From NCBI GenBank assembly GCA_963920575.1, contig OY986971.1, positions 25,128,145 through 25,192,144 of the forward strand: 64,000 nucleotides of DNA, written 5' to 3'. Numbering within the stretch: position 1 is the stretch's first letter; each line of letters begins with the position of its first letter. Under the pieces are notes generated by a model. That model was not told where the DNA came from, did not search any database, and saw only the letters and a list, made by a program, of their open reading frames with translations. The DNA is from Narthecium ossifragum. Taxonomy: Eukaryota > Streptophyta > Magnoliopsida > Dioscoreales > Nartheciaceae. The translations under genes and the position numbers were made by a program. Below, piece after piece: positions 36,748 to 48,110 of this stretch.

Positions 36748-39700
36748 ATGCATACTCCTCCGGCATCCGCGTGCTCCTCCTTCGGCAGAATGGATAGCCA
36801 TGGTCTTTCTCCTCCCGCCTCAGCCATCGGCCCTCGACCCCTGCCACCACAGTCTGCTATCTCCCCCCGCCGCAGCCCTCGCCTCTCTCCCATCGCCGCA
36901 GCCGTTCCCCCCTCGGCGCCTCCATCGTCTCCCCCACCCCCCCGCCGCAGCCCTCGCCTCTCCCCCCTCGCCGCAGCCGTCGACTCTATCCCCGCCGCAA
37001 GGTATGTTAAACTTCCTATTCTTATGTTAAAGTTCCTTTGCTTAAGCTTCCTATGCTTTCACTATATGGGTTTTTGGTTTTGGCTGTTTGTAGCTCTAGG
37101 AGTTGTTAATGTGGTGGAGTATAGTGACATTTTCTCAGGTTATTTTTGTTGTATATTACCGATTCCTTTATGTGTTCATTTCATATAAAACGTAAAACAT
37201 AGGTTTCCTAATACATGTTTGCAACCAAATTCTTGGTGATAAACAAATCAATGAGAATGTCTAATGTTTAAAGGACCATGCTAATTTTCCCACTTGGAAT
37301 TTCTTTGGAGCTAATCCTTACACATGTGGCTTCGGTCATGAGATTTTATTGGCATTTGTTCAATTATGCATTCTTTTGATTCTCGCTTTTCAGTTTTAAG
37401 AGTCCTTGATATTTTTGACGTTTTATTTGTGTTTCTTGTATGGTCGGTTTTTCATGTTGGTTCATTTTTTTCTCATGAGACCCTTAAAAAGTTCAAGTCT
37501 TAGTTTCCTCCCCCATTAACTTTTGTTGTGTATTTGTTATTTGTAGGATGATTGAACTTGATTTGGAACCGAAAGTTGGGGAAAAGTTCGAATCAAAAGA
37601 AGAAGTTATGCAATATTACAAGAAATATGCTGTATTAAAAGGCTTTTGTGTTGTCACACTATGGTCCAAGAAAAAGGGGCATATAGAAAATGTAACGTAC
37701 GGTTGCCATAGGAGTGGAAAGCACAAGAATATTGGTTCGAATCCCGTTAAACCCCTTCCAACAACAAAAACAGACTGTAAAGCACGCTTATGTGCCTCTG
37801 TGCAAGTTGACGGGAAGTGGTTGGTCAATTCAATTATCCTCGACCATAACCATGACATGGACCTTGAAAAAGCCAAATATCTTAGGTGCAATCGGGAACT
37901 CCCATCACATGTTAAAAGAAAAATTGAATTGGATGCGGCAGCTGGAATCAGGATGAATAAGACTGTGACCTCATGTATCATTGAGGCAGGGGGGCATGAT
38001 AATTTTACATGGACAGAGAAAGATGCACGAAACCATCTTGATAAAGTCAGGCGTCTAGATCTAAAGAAAGGGGATGCCGAGGCAATGCAACAATATTTTG
38101 AGAGAATGCAGAATGATAATGGGGATTTTTTTTTTCTCATCGATGTCGATGAAGAAAATCGACTTAGGAATGTTTTTTGGGCCGATGCAAGGAGTAGAGA
38201 GTGGTACAAAGAATTTGGCGATGTGGTGACTTTTGACACCACATACCTTGTTAATCGGTACGACATGCCTTTTGCACCATTCGTAGGGGTTAACCATCAC
38301 GGACAGTCGATATTATTTGGATGTGGTTTGGTCTCACGGGAGGACACAGAATCGTTTGTCTAGTTGTTCAAGAGCTGGTTGTCGTGCATGTCTAACCGCC
38401 ACCCCAACGCAATTATCACAGACCAATGTCGGGCGATGCAGAATGCAATAGAGCAAGTTTTTCCAAATACGCGGCATCGTTGGTGTTTGTGGCACATCAT
38501 GAAGAAGATTCCTGAAAAGTTAAGAGGGTACACCATGTATCTGCATATTAAATTGAGGTTGAAAAGTTTGGTTTATGATTCCTTGACTCCATCGGAGTTT
38601 GAGCAAGGTTGGGCCGATTTTATTGAAGTGTACAGTTTACAAGACAATAGTTGGTTACAAGGATTGTATGAGAATAGGGACCGATGGGTATCAGCCTTTC
38701 TTAAAGACACCTTTTGGGCAGGTATGTCAACAACTCAACGGAGTGAGAGTATTAATGCGTTTTTCACCTTTAATTTACTCATCTTTGGGGCATAGCTATA
38801 TATAGGATAGCATTAAAATCTTTCATAAATTTCGTATAGGTGTCCCATAAATTTCTTACAGTATATATGTCCAAAGGGCTCATTTCTTTTCTTTTTGATT
38901 CTATCACTTCATTTGAGCTCAAATTTATGAAAGAGCTGAAACTAAACTTTAATTAGCTTGTTATTTGATTTCATGTTAGGGTTTTGGATCAATTTTCCCA
39001 CCTGGAATTTCTTTGGAACTAATCCTCACACACGTGGCTTCAGTCATAATGTTACAAAGAGGATAATAGAATATTCATGGATAGTGGATAGTGAATATTG
39101 ATGGATAGTGGATAGTGAATATTCATGGATAGTGGATAGTGAATATTCATGGATAGTGGATAGTGAATATTCACGGATAGTGGATAGTGGAGTTTAAAGT
39201 GACACTTGTATTTCCATTTCTTACACAAATGTTTTATTGGCATTTGCTCAATTATGCATTCTTTTGATTCACTATTCATTTTTAAGAGCCTTTGATATTT
39301 GACGTTTCTGAAAAGACACCTTTTGGGCAGGTATGTCAACAACTCAACGGAGTGAGAGCATTAATGCATTTTTTGATGGATACGTCCATTCAAATACGAC
39401 ATTGAAAGAGTTCGTGTCTCAATATGACAATGCATTACGGAAGAAAGTGCAAAAGGAAGAGGAGGAGGATGCCCGGTGCACAAATATACAGCTTCCTGTC
39501 ATCTCACCTTATAAGTGGGAGAATCAATTTCGAAATACATACACATTGGCGAAGTTAAAGCAATTAAGAGATGAAATTGCTGAACAAATTGGATGCATGT
39601 TAGAAAGAGGGCCGGTTGTTGATGGTATTTCAATGTTTACAATTGAGCATGACACCTATGTTGGTAAGAAAAAAATGGCGAAGCACTATAATTTCTTTGT

Positions 39701-40603
39701 TCATTTTAATGAGGAATCAGGAGAAACAAAATGTAATTGCCGAATGTTTGAGAGTAAGGGGATGGTCTGCACACACATGATATCGGTTTGGAAGGTCATG
39801 AGAATAGAAAAAGTGCCTGAAAAATACATTCTCCAGCGTTGGAGTAAAAACTTGGTAAGGAGTTATAGAACTGTGAGAGTTTCATACGTGGATTGGCAAA
39901 CAAAACCCGAATGGATTCGCTATGATAAGTTTCAAAAAATATTTCGTGTCGGGGCCGAGAAGGCCATGCATTCTGATACAAAAGCTGCATACTTCATCAA
40001 GGGTTTGACACAAGTCGTCGAGGGGTTGGATTCGGTTGATGAAGAGGAGTGTGTGAGCAACATTCATACGGCTGCTAATGCTGATGAGGAGTTGCATGAA
40101 AATAGGCAAGAAGGATTAAGGTGCTTGGGCAATCCATCTCGAGGTGGCCGAAGAGGACGGCCGCCGGTAAAAAGGAAAATATCTTTGCAGGAGCAAGCTA
40201 TTAAGAAGAATAAAAAATCAACAAAAAAGGAAAAAAATTCACAGGTATAGCATTTGTTGTGTAAGCATTTTACTTATTCTAATATCCTTTTTCAATTAGT
40301 CTAATTTTTCCAGAATCAGGATGTGGATGTGAATGGTGGAAATGAAACATTGGTGATGTTCAATCCTTATTACACTCAAGAGAGTATAAACTTTTCGGTA
40401 TGAATTACTTTATTTCTTTCATACTTTTGTGTTATGCGGCATTTCATTGTTATATATGCATTGATTGAATATTTTTTATTTGGAATTCGTAGTCATCCCA
40501 AACGAGTGTACGAGATGGTGGGTTGTGGAACTACGACCTAAATGAAGCTCCGATCAACTTTGAAATGCATGAAGAAGCATTTGGTAATGCTGGCCCTTCT
40601 TGA
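36748..40603 (+). pseudogene. FAR1/FRS-type MULE transposase, one stop codon from intact
   Basis: Exons proposed: 36748-37001 (a Pro/Ser/Arg leader with two RRSPRLSP repeats), 37547-38721, 39331-40244, 40314-40397 and 40493-40603. They join in frame to about 845 residues. Domains in order: FAR1-type DNA-binding region (EEVMQYYKKYAVLKGF, TDCKARLCA, HNHD), MULE transposase core (VVTFDTTY; AIITDQCRAMQ; CLWHIMKKIPEKL) and SWIM zinc finger (CNCRMFESKGMVCTHM). The tail is Lys-rich with a DLNEAP motif near the C-terminus. The only disabling lesion seen is TAG at 38361-38363, where relatives have Trp (ESFV-W-LFKSW). The intron 38722-39330 lies inside a duplicated segment (see findings). The enzyme would cut and move MULE ends in the nucleus. 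Its close relatives include the domesticated FAR1/FHY3 regulators, but the TIR context makes this a transposase. Confidence 0.9.
38702..39378 (+). repeat. 66-bp direct repeat bounding a candidate new intron
   Basis: Bases about 38705-38768 and 39315-39378 are near-identical and encode DTFWAGMSTTQRSESINAFF twice. Each copy has GGGCAG|GTATGT. Splicing the first GT (38722) to the second AG (39330) deletes 609 bases and leaves the reading frame unchanged. The enclosed DNA includes a copy of the upstream intron text (ATTTTCCCACCTGGAATTTC at about 38992, versus 37280) and a GTGGATAG minisatellite (39065-39195). Confidence 0.8.
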
Positions 40604-40836
40604 AGATTTCGGGTTTGAGGTACTATTAAGTTCTTAACTAACAGAAGAGCCTGAATTTTATTCATCGCAGGACATTAGGATCATTGCAGGTTTTTTGTGC
40701 TAAAGTTTGCATGCATGCATGTTTCTTAATGAAGTTTGCTAAGCCAAGTGCATGTTCTTTGCAGTTTATTTCACATTGTTTTGACTATGTAATTTAATCT
40801 ACATGATGATTTGTGAGTCTGATATTTTCGTGACAG

Positions 40837-41071
40837 ATCTTTTCTCCATTCGGTCGTGTTAAAGATGTGTACATTATGAAAGATGATTTGAAGCAGGGTC
40901 GTGGTTTGTTTTCGAACATTTTTTTAAAGCTTTTTGCCTGCTTATTGTCTCTGTATTGACTATTTGTTAGTTATTTTGTATCAATCATGAAGGATGCGGA
41001 TTCTGAAAATTTAAACTAGAGATATGGCAGTAGCAGCCATGGGTGCTCTCAATGGGAGCTATGTTATGAGA
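40837..41071 (+). pseudogene. Captured RRM exon pair, FCA-like
   Basis: The first exon piece (40837-40903) reads IFSPFGRVKDVYIMKDDLKQ. After a short intron with GT-AG borders, 40993-41071 continues with RDMAVAAMGALNGSYVMR in a frame disturbed by small indels. This matches the second RNA-recognition motif of plant FCA-type flowering regulators (the GFVKFS..ALAAMNSLSGTYIMRG region). It is a host gene fragment carried by the MULE, without start or stop, and not expected to make protein. The family assignment is from memory of the domain and should be checked by search. Confidence 0.6.
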
Positions 41072-41311
41072 GTGAGTAACTTAAAAATTGGAGTTTGATT
41101 AGTTTGATGTGGATAGTGGATAGTGGATAGTGGATATTGGATATTGGTTTTTGGCTTGAATGCCATTATTTTGTGGCTTCATTACTTAAGTACACATGCA
41201 TATTTATGTGGATAGTGGATATTCGTTTTTGACTTCAAAGCCATTTCCATTGTGTTTGCTGTTATTGTTTACTTTTTTACTATTCACATAGTGATCCACT
41301 TGTTATGTTGC

Positions 41312-41540
41312 AGGGTTGTATCCACTTGTTTATGGTGTTGTTGATTGTGAGAATGAGGACAATTTGTATTGGTTCCTCATGTGTTTGAGAGACATTCTTT
41401 CGCCAGATCGCATTCTCATGTTCATCTCAGATAGGAACTTCGGACTCATGAAAGCGATGCTATTGGTGTTCCCTGGTCATCATCATGCCTACTGCCTTTA
41501 TCATCTGAAAATCAATTTGAGGCATCGTTTCAGCGGCTTG
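41312..41540 (+). pseudogene. Single exon of a different MULE transposase
   Basis: Bounded by an acceptor TTGCAG and a donor GGCTT|GTAAAG, it encodes YPLVYGVVDCENEDNLYWFL, LSPDRILMFISDR, GLMKAM and HHHAYCLYHLKINLRHRF. These are the central D-x-x-x-G and C-x-x-H blocks of MuDR-like transposases, unlike the FAR1-type one next door. It is a fragment from a nested or recombined second MULE. Confidence 0.75.
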
Positions 41541-41784
41541 TAAAGAACCATTGGATTAGTGTTTTTAATTTGAAATTCTGTATTTCTGGCTTCAATTGGA
41601 TGGTACAAGACACCATTCTTTCCAGTTAGTCAAATTTTGAATGACTTTGTTTTTTTCATTAATATTCATATTTGGAATTCATTGTATTTTGGGATGAATT
41701 GGATGATACAAGATATCATTCCTTGTAATTGGTCAGGTTTTGAATGTCTTTGTTGCCTGGTTTTTTATATGCGCAAGTATGTGT

Positions 41785-42480
41785 GAATATTCACTATCCA
41801 CTATCCACCAATATTCACTATCCACTATCCAGTATTGATTCAATGTGAAAAAGGTACACTCTATTGCAGATACATTTCGCAAGTATGTGTGAATATTCAT
41901 TATCCACTATCAAGCAATATTCACTATCCATTGATTCACTATTGAAAAATATTCACTAGCCATCAATATTCACTATCCACCAAAATTCACTATCCATATC
42001 AAGCAGTATTCACTATCCATCAATATTCACTATCCAGCAATATTCACTATCCATCAATATTCAGTATTGAAAAATATTCACTATTGAAAAATATTCACTA
42101 TCCATCAATATTCACTATCAAGCAATATTCACTATCCATTGATTCACTATTGAAAAATATTCACTAGCCATCAATATTCACTATCCAGCAATCTTCACTA
42201 TTCATCAATATTCACTATCAAACAATATTCACTATCCATTGATTCACTATTGAAAAATATTCACAAGCCATTAATATTCACTATCCACCAATATTCACTA
42301 TCCATCAATATTCACTATCAAGCAATATTCACTATCCATCAATATTGACTAGCCATCACAATATTCACTATCCAGCTATATTCATCAAGCAATATTCACT
42401 ATCCATCAATGTTCTTTATTGAAAAATAATCACTATCCATCAATATTCACTATCCACTATCCATATCCATCAACAATGTA
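41785..42480 (-). repeat. Central minisatellite, inverse orientation
   Basis: About 40 short units of ATTCACTATCCA-type sequence (the complement of TGGATAGTGAAT) with CAATATT linkers. The orientation is opposite to the left arm, consistent with a mirror-image expansion. Confidence 0.93.
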
Positions 42481-43559
42481 ACTACAAATTTGTGCAAGTG
42501 TTCAATGTGAAAAAGGTACACTCTGGTGCATATACATTTGTGCAAGTGTTTAACATTGTAACTACAAATTTACACTCATTCTACTACAATTACAAAATTT
42601 GTGGACATCTTTGTTTCATTTGTGAAATACAAACTCTTCAATTATCTCAGCCTTGAACTTATTGAAATCTTCTTCGCTGATTGGTCTTGGCTTATTTTGA
42701 TGATGTATTGCCAGCTCCTTAATGAAGTAGCATACATAGAGTGCACAATCATTCCTGTTTTTGTGACAGCTTAAGTTAGATTCAAATAGCATTAAATGTT
42801 AAACAGCTGATAATGGACAAAAAATGAAACAATGTTACTTACGAATCAGGGCCTTGCTGGGGCACACCGCTGACATTTACAATTTATTGTGATAGATATT
42901 GTGTGCTAAGCTGTCCCATAACCTCCGGTCTTGATTCCCTTTCAATTTTTTCCTTCTACATTGCAAAAAGATTTTTGTTTATGTGGATCTGCAATCAGTT
43001 GTAAAACTGATTTATTAAACTTATCTACCGATCATTTAGCCTTACCAGGTTTTTTGCATCATCAAAGAATGCGTCCTTTCGTCCTTTCCCTGGCTTCATA
43101 GAGTTATAAAAGCTCCATTTATTTTTGTCAGCTTCATATACTAGGAGTGTCCAGTGGAAAGGAGTTTGAGGAATTCCTTTAACATCCTTCTTAAAACCTA
43201 TTGAACACATTGGGAACAACACGAGTTTTTTCCCCTCGAGAGGTGCTTCTTGATATTTCTTGCACACAAGCCTTTCATAACTCTTGATTTTGTCTGCTAA
43301 TATCCAGCCCTGCAAATGCACATATGAGAAAAAGAATTACAATTGATCAATTTATTAGATATGTTGTTAATGTGTAAGCCCAAAAGATAAATCCAACATA
43401 CCCAGCAACCGCTATCAATGAAGCAACTCTTGTTATCATAATGAATGTCTGTAGTTAGGACCTTCACATATGCATCTATGACCTGCGTAAACAATAGTGC
43501 AGTTAGCATCCAAAATTCACCTCCCAGCTGTAATTTATAAAAGAAACCACAAACACATG

Positions 43560-44235
43560 CCATTTGGTCCAAAATTCATTTTTCATATTGTATATCAATA
43601 ACATACCGCGATTCATGAATGTAATTTCAAGCAAATGGCATATTTAAGTTAGAAATTCTTTCCAGTTTCTATATCAATGACATCAAGCATATTAGAGTAA
43701 GAAATCTCAAATAAGTTCAATGTAGTTCAAAAGTCACTATTCACTATCCACGAATATTCACTATCCACTGTCCATGAATATTCACTATCCACTATCCAAA
43801 TGTTAAGGACATTCAACTTAAGATGTTCACCACACTTACTTGCCCTGAGACATACACATTTTGGAGCATGTCAATGATGTTTTCAATAGCTAGCCATTTA
43901 GTCCAAAATTCACTTTCCATTTTGTATATCAATAACATACAGCGATTCATGAAAGAAATTTCAAGCAAATGGCATATTGAAGTTGAAAATTTACTTTCCA
44001 GTTTCTATATCAATGACATCAAGCATATTGGAGTAAGAAATCTCAAGCATGTTGAATGTAGTTCAAAAGTCACTATCCACTAGACATGAATATTCACTAT
44101 CCACTATCCATGAATATTCACTATCCACTATACAACTATTGAACACATTCAACTTAATATGTTCATCACACTTACTTGTCCTGAGACATACACATTTTGG
44201 AGCATGTCAATGATATTTTCAATAGCAAGCACATT
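43560..44235 (-). repeat. 337-bp tandem duplication inside the protease gene
   Basis: Bases 43560-43896 recur at 43897-44233 at roughly 90% identity. Each copy ends with the exon text CATGTCAATGATRTTTTCAAT (minus-strand NIIDMLQNVYVSGQ) and contains a small ATTCACTATCCAC satellite. The duplicate exon would disturb the transcript unless skipped. Confidence 0.85.
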
Positions 44236-45407
44236 GTTTTCATCATCTTTATCAACCCATACTATTGCACTGCAATATAAGATTTAGATAGTTGTCAGTG
44301 AAAGCTCAATTAGCATATGATGTGAATAAGAAAAGAAAACAAGCTTCATAAGCAAGCGTGAATGATTACTCTTTGCCAAACTCCGCCAACAAAGATTTGA
44401 GTTTGTCATAGGCCTCATCACTCAGATATTTTCCGCAAGTATATTTGTCCTTTCTCTCATACAGTTTGAACTTTTGTTGTTTCTTTTCTTCCTTTCTGGC
44501 TTTTTGTGGTGGGCTGTATTGGTAATGTTCTTCTCTTGTGTTCTTCCTCTTCTTGCCCTTTATATTCCGCACCATTGAAGTTTGTGCGGGTTCTTTGGCG
44601 ATGCTGGCAACTTCTTCCACTTCCCTATCTGCTGCTTTCTCTTCTTCATGTTCAGCAGTTTCTGCAAGGATTTCTTCTTGAGCTATTACAAAAATATCCA
44701 TCTTCTCGCGTAAATCATGGATCTCTGTTTCTTGTTCCATGACCTTTGCAGACAATTTATCCACTTCAGCCTTCATCTCTTTATTGATGCTCTCTAGCTC
44801 ATTACACTGGCGTGTCTTTTGGTAGTTGAGCTCACTTACAGAGTTTGATTTGATTCTCAAACTTTTCATCTCTGTCTCTTTATCTTCGAGAGCCTTTTTC
44901 AAATATTCAATTTCTTTGACAAGATTTGCACCATCGGATGTGATTGGCGATGCCGACATAGGATACATTTTATGTGTGTCAGCTATGTCATTTGCAATCT
45001 TGACCTCATCTTTCAACTCATCATTCGCCAACACCAATGCATCTCTTTCAGCACTCACATTCTCCATCTCATTCCTCAGCCTCACCATGCCACCCTCTAG
45101 CTCATCAAGTCTTGTCTTCAGAGACTCTTTCTCAGCATTTGCCATTTCAAGGTCCTCAACCACATTGCGGAGATTGGCATTCCTAGTAACAAGCTCTTCA
45201 TTTCTCTGCTTTAGAGAATGTACCTCAGCAATTGTAGCACAAGGTCCTTTTCTAGGCTTTCAATTTTGCCTTCCAAATCATCGACTGGCATTTTGAGGTT
45301 GTTTTTGCGGCTGGTCTTTTGGCTGGAAATCATCAGCATGCAAGCTGGCAACCTACATTTATATTGTTGTTTTACTATTAGTAAGCATGGATAATTTTCT
45401 TACAAAG

Positions 45408-45475
45408 AGGATAATGGATAGTGAATATTCACGGATAGTGGATAGTGAATATTCACGGATAGTGGATAGTGGAGT
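45408..45475 (+). repeat. Small GTGGATAG satellite in an intron of the protease gene
   Basis: Three units of GGATAGTGAATATTCAC. The text AATATTCACGGATAGTGGA and the following GGAGTTTAAAGTGACACTT match 39165-39210 in the transposase intron, showing local transfer within the element. Confidence 0.85.
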
Positions 45476-46874
45476 TTAAAGTGACACTTACTTGTATTTC
45501 TATTTCTTCATGAACATGTGCTTCTGTCTCTTCAACACTGGCATTTTCATTAAAGAAGGTTTCTTCGTCATATGATGAGTTTGTAGCAGAGACATACCCT
45601 TCTTCATTATCAGCTTCCTTAGGCCTTTCAGTATCATTTGTTTCTTCTTCTTCACTATCATTTCCCTCATCTTCATCATCCTCTTCATTGTCTTCAGCTC
45701 CCTTTTCATCATCACCTCCTCCTCCTTCCTCCTCCCTGTTCTCCTCTTCCTCCTCTTCATCCTCTTCTTCTTCATCCTCACTATCCTTAGGAAAGGTCCC
45801 AAAAATTCTTATCTCATTTAAAGTCATCTGTAATTCTCCTGGCTTGACATGTGAAAATTATTGTTAAAATTGTAACGATTAGCATAATGAGTTGAATTTG
45901 AAGCGTGGAGAGCGCATAGTGAACAACAATGCATATTTCTGCTCACCTTTCTACTAGGTATGTCAGTGATATCGGAGGGGAAGATGCTGCAGCCACCATT
46001 GTATATGTTCCACTTGAGACATCGTGGAACATGGTGTTCTTGCCTCTTCACAGGCTCAAGCACTGTTGTGTGCTCTAAAAACCAGTACTGTAAAAATGGT
46101 GAAGAAGTTGTCAACATTTAGAAGCTATTTATCTATAATTATACATGAGTATTTAAAATTATATGAGATGTATTCATACCGGCAATAGAGCGATACATCC
46201 CGTCACCCTTCTCGGTTGCTCACGTTTTCCCCTCAATGAAGTCATGAGATTGTCTATAATCAATTGACACCAATCATACCTCTTCATCCTGTGTAGGTCT
46301 TCAACATACTCTACAAATCCCCACGCTAATGTCTGCCTCGAAGTCGGGAAAAAAAGCGATCCAAGAAGGATGAGAACCAATAGTCTGATGCTATCGTATA
46401 TGTCTCTATTTGTCTCGCCAGAGAAGAGATTGATAATCTTATCTTTCATCATCTTCATTGTAATCTTAGACATGCCATTGAAATGTCTATCCATGAACTT
46501 CGATGGTTTCCTTTGCGGTCCTTTGCTGACTTTAATAGGCTCTTTGCCGTCGTCTACTCCAAAAATATATTTAACATCTGTCTTCCGCAAACAACAATCC
46601 ACACTTCCAATTAAAAATGTTTTTGTGTCTTCATTGTAATGTCTAATTAATTCCTCTACATCTTCATCATGCTTTGTAGCATTTGCGTGTGTGACCCTTC
46701 CATCATGAACTGCTTCTATCAACATGAAGAATGGGGTCCTATGTAAGACTTGCCAATGTTGCTCCTTGAAGTTGAGCTTTATTGAATTCATAATATTTAC
46801 AATTGTTATGATAGTGGACCTATATTGTGCTTGTTTCTCCATCCTGCAAAAAAACCAAGAACAAATGACTTTCT

Positions 46875-48110
46875 AGCCAAAAACCACTATTCACTATTCA
46901 CTATCCACTATCCACTATCCACATCAATATGCATTTCTACTGAATGAATGAAGCCAAGAACAAATGACATTCAAGTCAAAAACCAATATTCACTATCCAC
47001 TATCCACATCAATATGCATGTGTACTAAAGGAATGAAGCCATGAACAAATAGCATTCAAGCCAAATTAAGCTAATATTCACTATCCACTATCCACATCAA
47101 TATGCATTTGTGCTGAATGAATGAAGCCAAGAACAATTCAAGCCAAAAACCAATATTCACTATCCACTATCCACATCAATATGCATGTGTACTGAAGGAA
47201 TGAAGCCATGAACAAATGGCTTTGAAGCCCAAAAACACTATTCACATCAATATGCATGTGTACTGAAGGAATGAAGCCATGAACAAATGGCATTCAAGCC
47301 AAAAGCCACTATCTACTATCCACTATCCACATGAATATGCATTTTTACTGAAGGAATGAAGCCACGAACAAATGGCATTCAAGCCAAAAGCCACTATCCA
47401 CTATCCACTATGCAAGTTTAATTAATGACTGAAGCCACAAACAAATGGCATTCAAGCCAAAAACGAATATTCACTATCCACTATTCACATGAATATGCAT
47501 TTTTACTGAAGGAATGAAGCCACGAACAAATGGCATTCAATCCAAAAGCCACTATCCACATGAATATGCATTTGTACTGAAGGAATGAAGCAACGAACAA
47601 ATGGCATTCAAGCCTAAAACCACTATCCACTATCCACTATGCAAGTTTAATTAATGACTGAAGCCACAAACAAATGGCATTCAAGCCAAAAACGAATATT
47701 CACTATCCACTATCCACATGAATATGCATTTTTACTGAAGGAATGAAGCCATGAACAAATGGCATTCAAGTCAAAAGCCACTATCCACTATCCACTATCC
47801 ACATGTATATGCATTTGTACTGAAGGAATAAAGCAACGAACAAATGGCATTCAAGCCAAAAATCACTATCCACTATCCACATGAATATGCATTTTTACTG
47901 AAGGAATGAAGCCATGAACTAATGGCATTCAAGCCAAAAGCCACTATCCACTATCCACATGAATATGCATTTGTACTGAAGGAATAAAGCAACGAACAAA
48001 TGGCATTCAAGCCAAAAATCACTATCCACATGAATATACATTTGTACTGAAGGAATGAAGCCACGAACAAATGGCTTTGAAGCCAAAAACCAATACCCAC
48101 TATGCACATC
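46875..48110 (-). repeat. Minisatellite arm, right (inverse of left arm)
   Basis: Higher-order units of CACTATCCACTATCCAC plus GGCATTCAAGCCAAAA and TACTGAAGGAATGAAGC mirror the array at 35850-36745. Confidence 0.93.

Larger units (their letters stand above)
42616..46842 (-). pseudogene. Ulp1/C48 cysteine-protease-like gene carried by the MULE
   Basis: Minus-strand exons run from 46180-46842 (DUF1985-like N-terminus, WQVLHRTPFFMLIEAVHDGR ... GVDDGKEPIK) through 45957-46087 and about 45492-45837 (very acidic, Glu/Asp runs). Next is about 44366-45352 (coiled coil, then a KGKKRKN basic patch), then short exons at about 44175-44272, 43402-43492, 43046-43309, 42843-42955 and 42616-42754. The protease core is visible: HWTLLVYE (His), WSFYNSM (Asp replaced by Asn), PQQGPDS (oxyanion Gln) and NDCALYVCYFI (Cys). 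Lesions: a frameshift near 45236 and an in-frame TAA at 42884-42886. C48 enzymes remove SUMO-like modifiers; the role of such genes in MULEs is unknown. Exon limits are from splice consensus and frame only. Confidence 0.82.

Noticed and set aside
37616..38266. 216-codon minus-strand frame
   Set aside because: Shadow of the FAR1-type transposase exon.
44826..45296. 156-codon + strand frame
   Set aside because: It is the antisense shadow of the coiled-coil exon of the Ulp1-like gene.
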